Shown here in pieces: positions 29,501 through 44,500 of a stretch of 64,000 bases of DNA. The position numbers were made by a program, and so were the translations under genes. The stretch spans positions 33,536,687 to 33,600,686 of the forward strand of contig NC_082598.1 of NCBI RefSeq assembly GCF_030936135.1, read 5' to 3'. This DNA comes from Gavia stellata. Taxonomy: Eukaryota > Chordata > Aves > Gaviiformes > Gaviidae. How positions within the stretch are numbered: position 1 is the first letter of the stretch; each line of letters starts with the position of its first letter. Under the pieces are notes generated by a model. It was not told the DNA's origin, searched no databases, and saw nothing but the letters and a program-made list of their open reading frames with translations.

Positions 29501-32500
29501 GCTGAAATCAGAAACCTTTTATTAGAAAGGTTTTGGAAAACCAATTTCCATTTGTAGTTGAGGACAGTTCTCTTTTAGCAGACAGCAACTGCAGGCATCT
29601 CCCAACTTGTCTTTGTGTTTAGTTGCCTCACTGAAAAAACAAAATTTATTTGGCTGTTTTCTTGTTGTTAAAAGGAAGCATAGACATTAGTTAAACCATG
29701 TGCTGCTTGTTGCCTTTCCTTAGTTTGACACCTGAAGAATTTGAGGGATACTGTATGAAATGACAACAATTGTGACGACAGTGGCAGCTTGGGATATTTC
29801 ATTGATAAGGTGCTGCATTCCTATTTTAACATACTGGGAGAAGTTAGCTATATGATTGCTGTTCCTTTTATGAAACAGCTTGGGTTTGGTTTTTTCATCT
29901 CTGAAAAAAAGTTCAAGATACTTACATTTTCTTCAAGATACTGATTCCACAGAGGAGTTTGCTAAAAAAAGTTTTCAGATAGCAGCAGCATATTTTCTGT
30001 TAAAAGGTTTGACAGCGTAACACAAAGATGTAATAATTTAGAACACTTATAGTTTTGTACTGCTAAGTTTACATGTAAATCAGCTGGATGGTAAATATAG
30101 AAACTCCTGACATCTATAAACTCTCATGAGGTGTGAACTTAATGCCGTATAGTACTTCTGTAACTCTGGAGGAATAATTATGCTCTTCTCTTCTTCTGTT
30201 CCCCTGCGTATGGTAGCTTTAATTGCACTGGATACTTGAAATAGCAGTATCCGTAGAAGATTTACTCTGGAGTATATTATGGAGGTGTCTTGCCTGTTAT
30301 TGTCAACAGCTGCACTCAACACTAAGAAGCAATATAAAAAAAGTGTTATTCCATTCTCTTCTGGAAATGTCAGACAACTGAAACAGACTTTAAACAACTC
30401 CGCTAAGATTAACTGCTGAAGTTACGTGGACTTCCTTGAGCTAAAGTTGCCCCTTTTTCTATGATTCAAGAGCCTAAGTTCTTTTTTCCTCTTTTTTTTT
30501 TTTTCCCCTGAGCTTGGATAGTGTCAACAATTTCAATGCATAAAGAATTATTGCTAAAATTGTAGAACACTGAAAATGATAGCAGTGAAGTCCTGACTGT
30601 AGTTTCAGCTCTTACCATATAGAAATTTTTGGATGCATTTGGCTTTACGAATTACCACCTTTACATTTACTGTTTCTTTATGGTGAATGGCAGTGGCAGT
30701 TATAAACCAAAACTTTTTTCATACATTAAAATTGTTTCCTTCTGTCTTTGAAGGTTACAGAAAACAGATCAGACCTTGAAGATTTACACCTTTATGCAAC
30801 TCCTCGGGAGCAACGGTTTCGTAGGTTTGCCAGTTTAGAATTTGAAGGACAGCTATATATGACTCCATATGACTTCATTCAGGCTGTCACAAATGATGAA
30901 CCCAAACGTAAGCAGGAGTTTTATATTGATAAAATTGTGAGGGAAAATGCCAGTGGTGTATGTTATTTTTCCATTTGCTTTTGATTACTACTTCTGTTTC
31001 TGATTGTGGTAAAAAGGTACTGCATCTTCCAGATCTTTATTTTTAATGGTATCCAAGTGCATACAGTCAATATCCTGATTGTTATTAGATTGTAAACATC
31101 TGTATACTAGTCAGTAGTTAAACGTTCTTGTCTTAAGAGGTCACAGATGACTCAACAGGCATGAAAGACAGGAAGTTCATTTGTACCATTTGGATTGACA
31201 CAGTTACGGTTTCTTTCTGAGCAGGCCAGTGATGCTGTAAAACTCCGGCCTCCTCCTCTGTGTAGTTTCTGTATAAATCGGCAGGCAAGACATGAGTTCT
31301 CTAAATAATTTAGGATAACATTGTTTTACAATTTTTTGTCATCTTAAATTGTCATCTGCTGTCGTGTGGGGTTTTTCTTTGCCCTACAGAGATTTTTATA
31401 ACCATATCATGGCTTTCGAAGTAGCATGCTTTGAGTAAGAGTTTCAGTCCCCCAGGGGATCCACTTTCTACACTTAAAAGTTCCCAGAGGTAGCGCTATG
31501 TGTTAATTAAATTAATGAAAAATAAACTATCAACTTTAGTTAACTTATTGTAAAATTTTTGCTTTAAGTATCAAAGAGTGTCTAAATAGTAAGGTGATCC
31601 ATTTCTGATCTAGTTTGATTTCCTGGCCCTCAGGCTTGCAGTGCATTGGTAGCAACACACGACTTCTGGGGAAAGTGAATATCTTTGCTCAGGTGTGACA
31701 TGTATAATAACTCACCTTAGCTCTTTCTTCCTAAAGTCTACACCACAAAGCTAGTATAGAGAACAGTCAAAAACATTTAAAACAGTCAGCGGAGAGCTTA
31801 AAGCTCTGTGCAGATGTTAGATTTTTCCCCTTTGTTCTCTTAACAGTAATGAAACAAGAGGAAAGAATTCAGCCATGGCACATCAGTGATCAAAACTACT
31901 ATAACTTTTGAATAAAGATCTAATCTCATTGTAACAGTGAAGACAGAAGATAGAGCTTAGATGGTGAAAACTTGTAAAACTTTGAAACTCTTACCAGAAA
32001 GAAAGTCTTCATTCTCTTTTTTTGCTCTGCAGTTAAAAGAGAGGAAGCAGATTCCTTATCACAGAAGTTAATACAAATACACATCAGCACTTTATAAATA
32101 CTTCCCCTGCCGAGATCTCCAAGTCTTCGTTTTTATGTTGCTGTGGAATTGGGTTTCACCATGTATGGTCATGAAGCATTTGTGCCATATACTGGACATC
32201 AGTTAAACATTTTGTTTTAACTCCATTTTATGACAGATTGACTGGTTTGACCACACTGTATGTATGGTTTGCTATTGAGATTTTTCCATGCTAATGAAAT
32301 TTATGCTTCCTCCTCTCTCACAGCAAGTATTCAGATTTTAAAAACCAAACCAAAAAGCATTAAGCTCACATGGACATTCTGTTCATCTCATGCCAAAGGA
32401 GAAGAGATCTGGAGTTGGACAGTCAGGCACCCTTCTGAGTTCAGTGTAGCAAACGTTGTTTGTACCAAAATCCTTACTGTGCATCCAGTTCATCTCAGAC

Positions 32501-35500
32501 TGAAAGCAAAACTAACCTTGATGTCCTTTAGTTTTATAGACTAGTATCAGAGGTTACATGACTGAGATAATTATTTTAAGGGATAGTGTAAGAGGCTGTA
32601 ACTAAATAGACGTGGATGACTTCATTATATGGAAGTCTCATTGTCTGGGACATTTGGACAGAAGGCTGACAAATAGGAAGTAATAGATGAAGTAGGTGAC
32701 CTGCAGGTATTACCACTTCCAACCTCTGATCTCTGACTGTGTATCCTTTGTACTGCAGCTTTGTCAAAGTACCACTTTGTCTGTTTGGGCAAGTCGTAAT
32801 TTTCTGTCTTGCTCTATAGAAGGTAGTAAGTTTAAGGAAGGTATTTTTCTGAATAAAATAATACATTCTAAACATGGTATTTTGTATTTTTTGATCATTT
32901 TGTAAATAAGTTGCGAGTTGTAAATAATTGGGTCCATTCAGGCTGACATACTAGAGCATCTGTATTTTGTAGGAATAAAATGAACATACACCTGTTTTTT
33001 TTTTTTTTTTAATGGATGAAGACTAGAACGGTCTTGAGTTTTGTCAAAAAGCAAAAATGCCCTTTGAAGAGTAATAATAGTAGCTCTTTATGTCTGCTTT
33101 GTAGAAAAGCTAATAATACTAGACCTGAATGAGATTTGTGATGGAGTGAATGCGTCTTTTGTGATTGATTTACTTTGGAAATCTTGTAAACACTACAAAG
33201 GTCAAGAGGGTGTTCACTTCCTTTTTTGATTAAACACTAACTAATATGGTAGGAGTATATTTTCTTTCATAAAATGTAACTTTTGACTCCAGTCAGTTAT
33301 TATAAAAAATATAAAATAAATGCTATAATTAACTTGATGCTGCTGCCTTTATGGTGCAGGCTTTCATTTGGGAAAATATAATATTTTTAACAGTCATGCA
33401 TGATTTTTATCATCTGAATATATGTTTGTATATTTAAAAAGCCAATTAAGAGACGAGGAAATGCATTTTGTTCGCTTCAGCTCTTAACTATAGTAATTTT
33501 AGCCTAATACTGAGCTGTAAGAACTATGTATATACACGTAAATCTTCACTTGCTTCTCTAGAAAGAAAATCTTTATACAGTATATGAGACTGGGAAATTA
33601 TCTGATTGGGAAGTTAGATATATTTATTTCCCAAGTTTTTTATCGTAAGCATAAACATGTATCAATTTGTATGGCAAATGAGATTGATTTGTTGGGTTTT
33701 ATTTAGTATTTTGAGACAAGACTTCAACTGACATGAAAAAATTAAACTGAAAAGTATATGAAAATCTGTTAGCTCATGTTATGGTGTTGCTTGATATAAC
33801 TTCACCATAGTTGGAGTGGGATTTGCAGACAGTCTTGGTGCTAACCTTTACCAAGATGTAAAACTGAAATAGGACAAAGGGTAATGGCTTTAAAGTGAAC
33901 AAGGGTAGATTTAGGTTAGATACAAGAAAGAAATTCTTCACCATGAGGGTGGTGAGGCACTGGAACAGGTTGCCCAGGGAAGTTGTGGATGCCCCAACCC
34001 TGGAACTGTTTAAGGCCAGGTTGGATGGGGCTTTGAGCAACCTGGTCTAGTGGAAGGTGTCCCTGCCCATGGCAGCGGGGTTGGAACTAGGTGATCTTTA
34101 AGGTCCCTTCCAACCCAAACCATTCTATGATGATTCAGTGAGTTTCTAACCATGAACTAATGAAAGACCATAGTGAGTAGCTTCTGTATTGTGATAATTA
34201 ATGTAGCATGGAGTTCATCATGAGGAAGGGATTTCTAATACCACAGAGTGTTTTGCTCTACAAAAATGAGCCTTTACCAACCAAAAAGTTATGGATTTGA
34301 CCACATGCTATGCTACTTTTTGTACCTTTGTGAATTCTGATGTTCACATTGCTTTATCTTAATATCAAATCTGTGCACCTGAGAGGGTGGGGGTGAACCT
34401 CAAGTTTTGAATTCTTGGATGGTTGTGGACAACTGTTGCTGAATGCGAGTATCTTTTTCTGCTCCTGGAGTCTTTCATGTAAGGCATTAGGAAGAAAGCA
34501 TCTGCTCAGTCTTACTCATTATCAGTTTTCAGTGTTAACGAGCAGTTCCAGTTCCTCTTCAGCTCCTCTGTTTAAACTGCTTACAAAAAATTGAGCCTGA
34601 CAGAGGCTGTAAAAAGGAGCATGAATCTGAGTTATTAGGAATGGCTGAAGGGAGTTTTAGCATCTGGTGTAGTTTCAATGATTTTTTTTTTTTCTCTGTA
34701 TTTGCTTTAAAAGATATGAGTAGTCCTTGAAGCAAGGGCCAGAATCCAGGTCTCCCTACAATCTGCACTGTAATACTACTGCTGCTAAATAATCATTTCA
34801 GAATATTGATACCACAAGTTAACACGAATGCCCTCTATTTCCTCTTTAATCTTTTAGTGCTGTATTTTGGAGGTAGAAAGTCTTTTCTCTTACTGAAGCG
34901 GAGTTGAATTAAAAACTATACATCTGAATTGGCTCTTTAAAGTTAGGAGTTTAGGTATATATTAAACTAATTTTTTTTTTAATAACATAAAGACAATTTT
35001 TTGGAACCAGGTTGAAGATTAGCCTCATGAAGTAGGGAAAATACCTCTTCTTTGGCTAGAAAACACGGAGTGTAGATGCAGTCTAATTTTTATGACATCA
35101 CATTGGCATAACTAAATTCTGTGCATTCATGACTTTGTCTTTTCTTGCAGGTGCTAAAAAGTGGCGATCCCTTTCAAAGCAGGTGGGCAATAATTCCTGT
35201 GCTGTCTTATAACTATAGATTTTGATACAGTTACTTTCCTACATGATGTAAACTTAGAGTCACAGGAGAAAGAAGGCAGTTTTTAAATCTTTATTAAAAA
35301 AAAATAGACTTTGATTTCTTCGTTTTTGTCACTTCAGACTCAGCTGAATCCAGAATCTCTAAGGTACTTGAGCAGCAGTGCTTGTTACGTTGGATGTACT
35401 GACTTTCTCAAGCATCTGTCAGTTCCTCCCTCAGCCCATAACTGACTGAGTTTCTTTAGTGTCTAAGTGTAACAGGTGTATCCAAAGCTGCCTGAAATAC

Positions 35501-38500
35501 TCATGCCACTCTACCTTTTGTGATGTTTAAGTGCCTCTTCCCCACCCCGCCCCCCCTATTTGTACAACTGCAAAAAGACTCTGTCTGTATCCTTGTATTT
35601 TAAGTACATTCATATTCATGGGTGAAGTTTGCTTTAGTTCAGGTTCAGTTTTTTTAAAAGAACAGTTGCTTGGCGCTTGTATGAAAACCTTACTGAAATC
35701 CAGGGGGACTTATCCTTGCTTTAGTGAATATGGGCAGTGATGAGTAATTTCAGCAACAAATGTGTTAAATGTCTGTCTCTAACTCTGCAAACACTTAGTA
35801 TTCATGCAGATGAGCAATTTTTGGAATAATCACGTGTGCAAAATTTCTGTATGTGCTTGAGTACTTCCAAAGTAATTGTAGTAAACTGAAGTTAAATTAA
35901 CTGTTAGATTTGCATGCAGTTCCTTGTCTTCTCTATTTGATTTCCTAGCATTTGCTCATAATCCGTTAGCTACTTCATGGAATATTTAAATATATACTTT
36001 TCTCTTTTTTTTTAATCTTTTTTTTTAGGAGCTGAATCAGATCCTTATGGAGACACCACCAGTTTGGAAAGGATCATCCAAACTTTTCCGTAATCTTAAT
36101 GAGAAAGGTGGGGGATAAGAATTTATTTTCCTGAATCAATTTATCACTTGTATTAATTTATTGTGGCTAAAGTGATGTTGTACTTCAATCTGAGTCACAT
36201 CTTCGAAAAGATAAAAAGTGTTTGTTGCTTTCTACATTTTACAGCATGGAAAAGTTCCCTTTAGTCTTTACAGTGTTTTAATCATGCCATGTGACGGCTA
36301 GCCTATTTAAGTAAATTGGTATCTTAGAGTTTGTTAAACTGGTGTTTGAATGTTTCAAGTTTAGTTTGTTGTAATGAAGAATGATCTATAGACCATAGAT
36401 AGAATATTCTAATAAAGACACAATATCTCTTTACTTTTTTTAAGAGGGTCAATGATGTGATTATTTTTAAAGGCAGTAGTGGTATCTTATATCACTGAAT
36501 AAGCTTTTTCTTCACAACACAAAGATACAGTTTCAGAAATGCTATATATCCCTTTAAATTCTGCAGATGAGGGCTTTGATAGCTTTTAAAACTCATACTG
36601 TTGGTAGAGGGAGAGCCATGAGCGACATTCCTGGTCTCTTTCTTTTTTTTTTGTTTCTTAATAAGCTCTATCACTTCAAAAACGAAAAACACAGGGGAAA
36701 AAAAAGCATATGATGGCTTGTATACAGACATTTAAAAATTATTTATGATAAATAATTCACATATTCCTTTGCTTATATTCAGAATGGTAAAGGTCTGGTG
36801 GACCGTTTTCAATATTTTTAAAAGCAGCCACAAGTACTTGCTATAAAACAAAGACACTTTTATGAATGTTTAAAATACAGATGCCAACAACAAATTTGCA
36901 ATCAAACGTGTGCATGTAATTGACGAATCTAATTCAAATGCAGCTCAAATTTATTAAAGGAGTAAGTATGCACCTAGTCTTAGAGGAGGGTCCCGGGCTT
37001 GAATATCTAGTGCATGGAGGCATTCTCTTTTCTCCTTTTAGTCTGCAGCCAGAACTCCAGAGAGGCAGAAACTGGCACATCTTTGCACTGTATTTCCTTT
37101 TATTTCCTTGCTCTAGTCTGCTTTCTATATAGTCAGAACAACTGACTTTTGAAATATTAATTACATAAAAATTCAGCTTCGGAATCTGTTAAATCAATAC
37201 ATTATTAGTTTAAAAAAAACATATCTAGATGTTGCTTATTAAGCCTGTAATAAAATGTCTGCAATGTGCAGTCTTGATTAAACAATATCTTAACTCTAGT
37301 TTTCTGCTGGTGAAATTCTACAGAAGTTGATGGAATTAAGAGGACTGAAAGCTGGGTAATAAGCTGGTAAAGTTAGTAATAAACATTAGCACTTCCATAG
37401 CTTTTCAGCATGCTTTATGAAAAATTGAGTTCCGTTATCCCATTTTATAGATAATATAAGAAAAGATGATGGGTCTGATAAGGTCGTTCAGTAAGCCAGT
37501 GACAGGAATGGGTATAGAATTCAGGTCTCCTTAATTCTAATTTAGTGCTTATTTAGTACATGACATGAAAACTCCGAGGTTATTTTACTCATTTTCTTCA
37601 AAACATGCATATTTAGTACAAAGCAAGTAGCAAAAGCCTATGTCCATTTATTTTGCCGTAGATTCATTTAAATAAGATGAGCCACATAGATTTATGCCAT
37701 TTGTCCTTAAGTTTTATTTTTATGTTTTACCCTTGACCTCCCTCTCTTCCTTCTGATCTTAGTGTAAGCTTTTCTTTCTGTTCAGTCATCATTTCAGAGC
37801 CTCTCTCCCATAACACTCAGAGCAATCAACCAGAACTATCTCTGTACATCTACATTATACCAGTACAAACAAAAGGAGAGAATGCTTTCAAGGCCTTTTA
37901 TATTGCTCTTTTCATACCTGTGATGGACTACTTGACAATTGCACTTTCTTCCTCCATTTTACAACAAAGAAGGTGTCATCAAACAAACAAAAATACATAT
38001 TAACTTTTATTGACTGGCTATTAAAGAATGTTTTACATCACTGAATGAGAACCTTTGAGGTATCTGATTTCTTGATAGCTGCTTGTCCAAACAGATTCAA
38101 GCAGGCCTTTGAAAACTCATTTCTGCAAGCTGCTGTATAAAACCAAGAAGATAAAGCATAGAGCATGTGTTACTTAAATGCTTGCATTAAATCTTTGCTA
38201 ATCTTCAGTGTGGAGCTATGTGTAAATGGAGGAAAAGAGTAGGTGGTATTAAAAATACTTAGTAGCCTTCCTAACTAGATCTACTATCAGTAGTAAATCT
38301 GGTTCTGAAGACTTAAATTTGCTCTTGGATCAAAAGATGGCAAAATACCTTCCCTCCCCCCCCCCATGAATGGAATGGAAGTTGGGGGGGCAGCATTTCA
38401 GCTGGTAAAGGTTGAGGGGTTTAGTGATTCTTTCTAGTATGTGATTTGGTTCCAAAAACAATTTAGTTAATTGTCTTCCTTTTGTATTGTCTTTATATTC

Positions 38501-41500
38501 CAGTCTCTGTGATATCTGTGGAGATCTCTGTGGATGGTTATTTTTTCTTTTATGTTTGAGGATAGTAGGCATTCTCTTGAAGGCGCTCTTCTTTCAGGAC
38601 AGTTGGCTTTTAGGCAGGAGTTTTGTATGATCAAAGTTTGGGGAGGCGTTTGGACATTTGGACAGATCCAAGAGAAATACAGCTGAGATTTTCATTTCTC
38701 AGCTATTCAAGAGGATAGAAAGTACCTCCTGAGTATTATTTCAGGACAGAATTAATTTAGAACTTTTTGTGCTGTAAATATTAGTGGAAAATGACAAAGT
38801 TTCTTACTTCGGCAGTGTTGGAAGTGCTGATGTTAGATGTGTTAAAATAATTGTAAAATCCACATGAATAATACAATATTTTGAGATTTAATTTTACAGG
38901 TTTTTCAGTGAAAAACATTCAGATGACTATTTACATAGTTTGTCATATATTAAGTTAAGTCAGATTTTAAAAGATATTTAAACATCCAAAGATATGGCTG
39001 TTTTTAGAAAAACTTTTGCACCTGACTTGGACTGAAATCAAGGAGACAGACAGCAACTTTTGAAAATCGCAGCTGATAGACATCTTTACTCTCAGGCATC
39101 TAAATACTTTTTTTTTTTAACTCTTTTGAAATAGTCTAATGTTGTGGACTGACTTAACACTTTTGGTTTTGGAGAACAGACAAAATCAATTGGTTAGAAA
39201 TCAAGAACCAGTTTTGCTAGTTCAGCCTCAAAGATCATTAGAGCTAAGGGCTTTTGGGAGAGCTGTAAGTCATTGTTTTCAGTTCTTACTGAACTGTAAG
39301 ATGTTTCTATTCATTGGTACTATGGGTATTCTGCAAGGTTGTCTCTTTACCCAAGAGCTAGAAAAGCAGAAGTACAGCTTATGGTACCATACATACTATT
39401 TGGATATTGACTTCAGCTCTAATTTAAATTCTGCCTTATTAACTTCTGAAGAGAAAAGGAGGTGCCATTCCACATTGTGATTGCCTTTTGACATCTAATA
39501 AAAGATGAAAAGCTTAGAATGTATTCCTTACAGATCTTCTGAATGTAGAAGAAGAGATAGTACAAATATCTCTAACAGGCTTTAAAAATATTTAACAAAA
39601 TTTATGCATTCATTTAGTAGGACTTTTAATATAAATTTCAGGTGATGGTTATGAAAACGTGCATATAAAGACAACTCAAAAGCCCAAATCTATGCATTCA
39701 TAAGTAACATGAGCCCAAGTTTTCAGGCCATGCATTTACAAAGCACATATTAAATTCAAGAACTGTATTCAAATGTTACGTATCAGGAGGGAGCGCTGTT
39801 AAGGTTCTCAGAGTAAATGTTCTCATACTGTTAGAGAGTGTTGTCATGAATTGTCGGTGGGGGTTTTGGAAAGAAAATCTAATAAATAATTTCTGTTCGC
39901 TTCTAAGAATCTAGCCAGCTTCTGTTTACTGAGCCATTCTCCACTGACTGTAGTTGTTTATTTGCCATATTTAATGTATTCCTCCCCTAAAATACTCAAA
40001 ACCAAACACAAATAAAAAAACCCACCTCATAGATCAGTATTTTAGACAAATAACTCATTGACCAGGTTGAATACAGTCACATGCACAGAAGTATGAATAT
40101 GCATATTCACATGTACAAAAATTCCCCTCTTATACATAGGTTTAATATTTTCAAGTTTAGGATGTGAAGGCAAGGTGAAACTAATATGGCATAACTTTTT
40201 TTTTTTTCTTCAGGTGTGATATCTTACACAGAATATTTATTCCTCTTATGTATTTTAACAAGTAAGTACTTTTGGAGGAAAAAAAACCACAAAACTTCCT
40301 TACAAATTTCTAAGCTCTGAATGTATTGCTGTACATTACAATACTCCCTCCCCCTCCCCGCCCTGCATATCCCAATATGGAAAAAAATGTATCATGCATA
40401 TCTCTGTCCATTTGAACCTCTCCCATCCTCCTTGGAATCCTGTGTTATGTTTTATTTAAGTGCTTTATTATCTAGAACACCTTTTACTGACTGTTGAGAA
40501 AGTTGAGCCATACACTTCAGCTAAACCCCAGTTAAAAACTTAAATTTATTTTCTTCTGTGAAATTCTTACAAAATTTTTATCTGAATTTTCTGAAGTTCA
40601 TAAAGGACAGTGAATATAGGGAGAAGAGAAAGATATACATTATTACTGGTTTGTTTCACCTATTAGTGCATAATGGGTGACATCAATGAGACAATGATAG
40701 AATATAAAATATAAAATCTGTCAAATTAAAGTAAATGTTTATGTTAGAAAACGCTAACAAAATTGAATACTTATTCTTCTACCACCCATAAAAGCAAACT
40801 AGAAGAACTTACAGCTAGAGTAAACTAAGGCTGATACAGACTTTGGTTTGATATTTAAGAGACGTTTTTTGGGAAGGAGTGAAGTGTTTGACTTGTCTTT
40901 CCTTTGTATGCAATTAAAAAATTTCTATTGGATACATTATGTTTTTCTTCAGACATGATTTGCATTCTTATTGTGAATCAGAGCAGGAACTTGACACTGA
41001 ACCCTTACAGTCCCTAACTGCTGGATTGATGGATATTCTTGCATAATTTCTTTGTTGTCTAGACTAACTTTTGGCCATAATTCATCCATATTGCAAATTA
41101 CTGAGTATCACCAAAATGTTGCCTAAAGGCTTCACTTACAGTTACCTTCAAAATCCTCACATTTTGGAAATAATTTAAAATTCTAACTGGATTTCAATGA
41201 CTCTAAGCATGTAAACAAGAAAATTCTGAGTCTTTTTCAACACATCATTTGTTTTGACTAGAAGTTGCATCCTGTACCTTTTTTGCAAAACTTTTTAAAG
41301 TGTCTTTTAGAACACTGTGTTTTCATAGAAAATTTATTTCCTACAAAATTGTTAGTTATGAACTAACACTCTTAACTACCCAACCAGCCATTACTGTGAG
41401 ATTTTTTTTCCTGGATATTTCATGTTCTATTTCTACTGTCTTATTTCCCCTGATCTATGAATTTGTGAGCATGCCTTCTGTTTTCATAACATGGATAATA

Positions 41501-44500
41501 TTGTTTTACAGATGTTATGATTTGCATTTACTGTATACACGAATGTACTACTTTAAATTAGTTGAGGATAAGACTTTTATAAACAGACACCAAAAAATTT
41601 CCTACGAGTTTTATATTTGCTATCTTTCCAAGCAAATAAATAATTGAATGGGTTTGGGGTGTTTTTTTGGCAGAGCCGCATGCAGGTTTTAGAATCGCTT
41701 TCAACATGTTTGATACTGATGGCAATGAGATGGTGGACAAAAAGGAATTCTTAGTGGTACGTGTATTTTCAGTCTTTGAATATTTTGATGTAATCTTGAA
41801 ATTAATTTTTTTGTCTGGATTGAGATTCATGATGATGTCAATAATCATGAGAACATGAGCTATTCTTTACTGAATGTAGTTGTTTGTTTGCCTTATGTAA
41901 TGTAAATAATAAATGTAATGTAAATTGTAAATAGTATCTCTTTATTACAGTGCATGGGTGTGTTGTATATAATGATTTTTGAAGTTTAATTCCCGTTTTT
42001 AGTCTGTATCTTTTTAATTGGTACTTTGTTCACAGATAATTACGCTATTAAAGTGATACTGCTGTATCAGTGGTCAGCAGAATTATTTAATTGCCATAAT
42101 GATGGAAGGACTTGGGAAAGATTCTTTCCCTGGGAGTCCACTTCACTTTGTCATTCATTCTGCGTATAATCCCAGGCGACCTGAAAATACTGACTGACAT
42201 AATGTAACACTATCATCTGTTTGGGACAAGATTTGTAATGAAATAAAATGTACTGTACATAGATGTAGTTCATACCATGAAAACCATATGCTGAAGCAAT
42301 TTGCTAAGCTGGGGTTCAGTGATTTCTTTTTGAGGAGAATATTCCTGATAGCAAAACTGACGTTGAGCTGAATAATTTTCATGTGCTTTGGAACAGTTGG
42401 CAGGACATCTAGAACTTGGCAGTAGTTTTGTTGCATCAAAGGTTTTGTTACATTACAAATCTGAATTACAATATTTTTCAAACTAGAGCTTTACTTAGTT
42501 TATTGCTTGAAAAAAGCAGTTCTGTAAATTCTTCTTATTAATTATTTAAGCAGAGAGTTTATTTTTCTTCTGATTAGAAATTTAAACAGTTCTAAAAAGC
42601 ACAGACTTTGAAAGAAAAATGAGCTTATTTCACATGTCATTGAGATTTGTGCATTAAGAAGAATTTGGCACTTGAGAGAAAATCTTCAAAAAATCTTAAA
42701 TCATCCACTATATTTTGATTTTGATCATGATAAATCTGATAATTGCATCTTAAAATTCAAATACTTATAAGTTTTCAGGTGATAGGATCCAGTAAGTACA
42801 GGAGAATGATGCTTGCACTGACAAGTATAAAATGGAAAAGCCTTGGAACAAGAGGACTCTTTCTGATTTATGTTCATTTCATTTATTTTCTGATTTTAAA
42901 AGAAATGGGAGAAATAATTAATGCTATTCTAAATGAATTTCAGTGATGAAGTAAAAAATTGATAATTTAAAAAAACCCATGAAAACCAGAAGATTGCCCA
43001 CTCGTCATTAGGGCTTCTGATTTTACAATGACTACGTGGCTTTACATTAACAAACTACACAATACGGCATAAAACAGAGGTTTGTAAATTGGTGATGTCC
43101 ATACACAGCAGATGCCTGGGATTACACTGAAACACCTAGCTATGGCAAACATGTTTTTTGACATTTCTATAGAAATTAGTATGTTTAACCAGAAATCAGG
43201 TTTGTGGTTAGTGGTTTAGTTAGTTAGTTTAGTTAGTTTTCTGAAGACTGCACAAGGCCTTTATTTTCTACTGAACAAGTGCAGGCGATTAATGGAATAA
43301 AAAATATTTGTAAGAATTGAATCAGATGTTTGTAAAAAGGATATTTGCAGAAGACATCAATTCTTATCTTCATACATTTTTTGTGTAGTTGAGTTTATAA
43401 ATAAATGTAATAAATACATAAGAGAAAACCCCCTCTGCCTTACTGAAGAAGATGGAACAAAATATAAAGAATGAAACAGACACATGGAATGGATTTAAGT
43501 GTCAGACCACTATTTATTTAAAACAAAGACACCCTGATTTCCTGTGTGCTGTTTCTTAATTGTTTTCAAGTCAAGTTATAAGGCTCAATTCAGAGAAGCT
43601 ATGCTAACCTAAAGAAAATGGAAATGTGAAGAAACTGGTCTCGACACACTGAATTTCCCTCAGTTCTTCTTTTGAAGGAAGTGATGCACAATCAAGTGGG
43701 TGAGATCTGGAGGACTTGTTTTCTGGTAGCATAGCTTAAGCAGAAGAGGTGTCATTTATTTTGGAAGGTGTCACCACTTGCCAATTGTGGCATGCTGATC
43801 ATTTTTTGTATTCTAATATTAAAAGTACACATCCTTATTTTTGCTAATTCCTAATAACCGTCTCCTCCGGTCAGGGGAAGAAGCCAGCAGACATTGGATT
43901 ATTTGGCCAAAGGGAAAATAGAAGAAGGAGGGGAAAAAAAAAAGAAAAAAAGTCTTTCATGATTCCATAAACAGAATATGGTGGAATAGACTGGCAACTT
44001 TTAAAAAAAAAAAAAAAGGCTTCCATTACAACAGCTAAGTGGGAGGAAATTGAAATAGGAGGCTTTGTCTTTCAGAAACTGATGCTGAAAACGAGCTCAA
44101 ATAAGTATATAAGGTGGGAAGCAAGGACAACATTTAACTGTGGATATTGCACCTTTCTTTCTAACTATGCTTTTATAGTCCTCTTCACATCCTACTTTTT
44201 ATTTGTTCTCTGTCATGGTCCCTGATAAAAATTTCTCCTTCTTACTCTTTTCCTGTTACCAGTCTTCGTGGATAGAAGAAAGAAAGGAGAATTTTCAAAC
44301 ATTAGATATACTATTGTCCACCTGTTACTGTATTTAACAAATTTGTATAGATTAAACCTGACCCTAACTCTGCTTGGTTACCATGTCAGTGACCCTTCAA
44401 AAATTAGATCAAAACCCATAAGTCAAAATGTTAGATCTGAAGTGAGAGAGACTAAAATAGATAGGCAGGTAGGTAGGTAGATAATGTGTGTGTAAATACA

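Larger units (their letters stand above)
17189..30753 (+). other. MICU3: MICU3 intron 1
   Basis: 13.6 kb phase-0 intron. It begins inside the CpG island, then becomes AT-rich. It contains an LTR (20448-21046), a CR1 fragment (24988-25800) and a CT/CA microsatellite (29051-29078). The rest has only short chance open frames and no recognised feature. Confidence 0.9.

Noticed and set aside
30754-30984. MICU3 exon 2 extended through the following open frame to 30984
   Set aside because: Conservation with MICU3 stops at the GTAAGC donor (30908), and exon 3 joins exactly in frame from there.
41300-41647. 115-codon plus-strand frame in MICU3 intron 5
   Set aside because: No recognisable similarity, AT-rich codon makeup like the surrounding intron, and no splice or start context of note.
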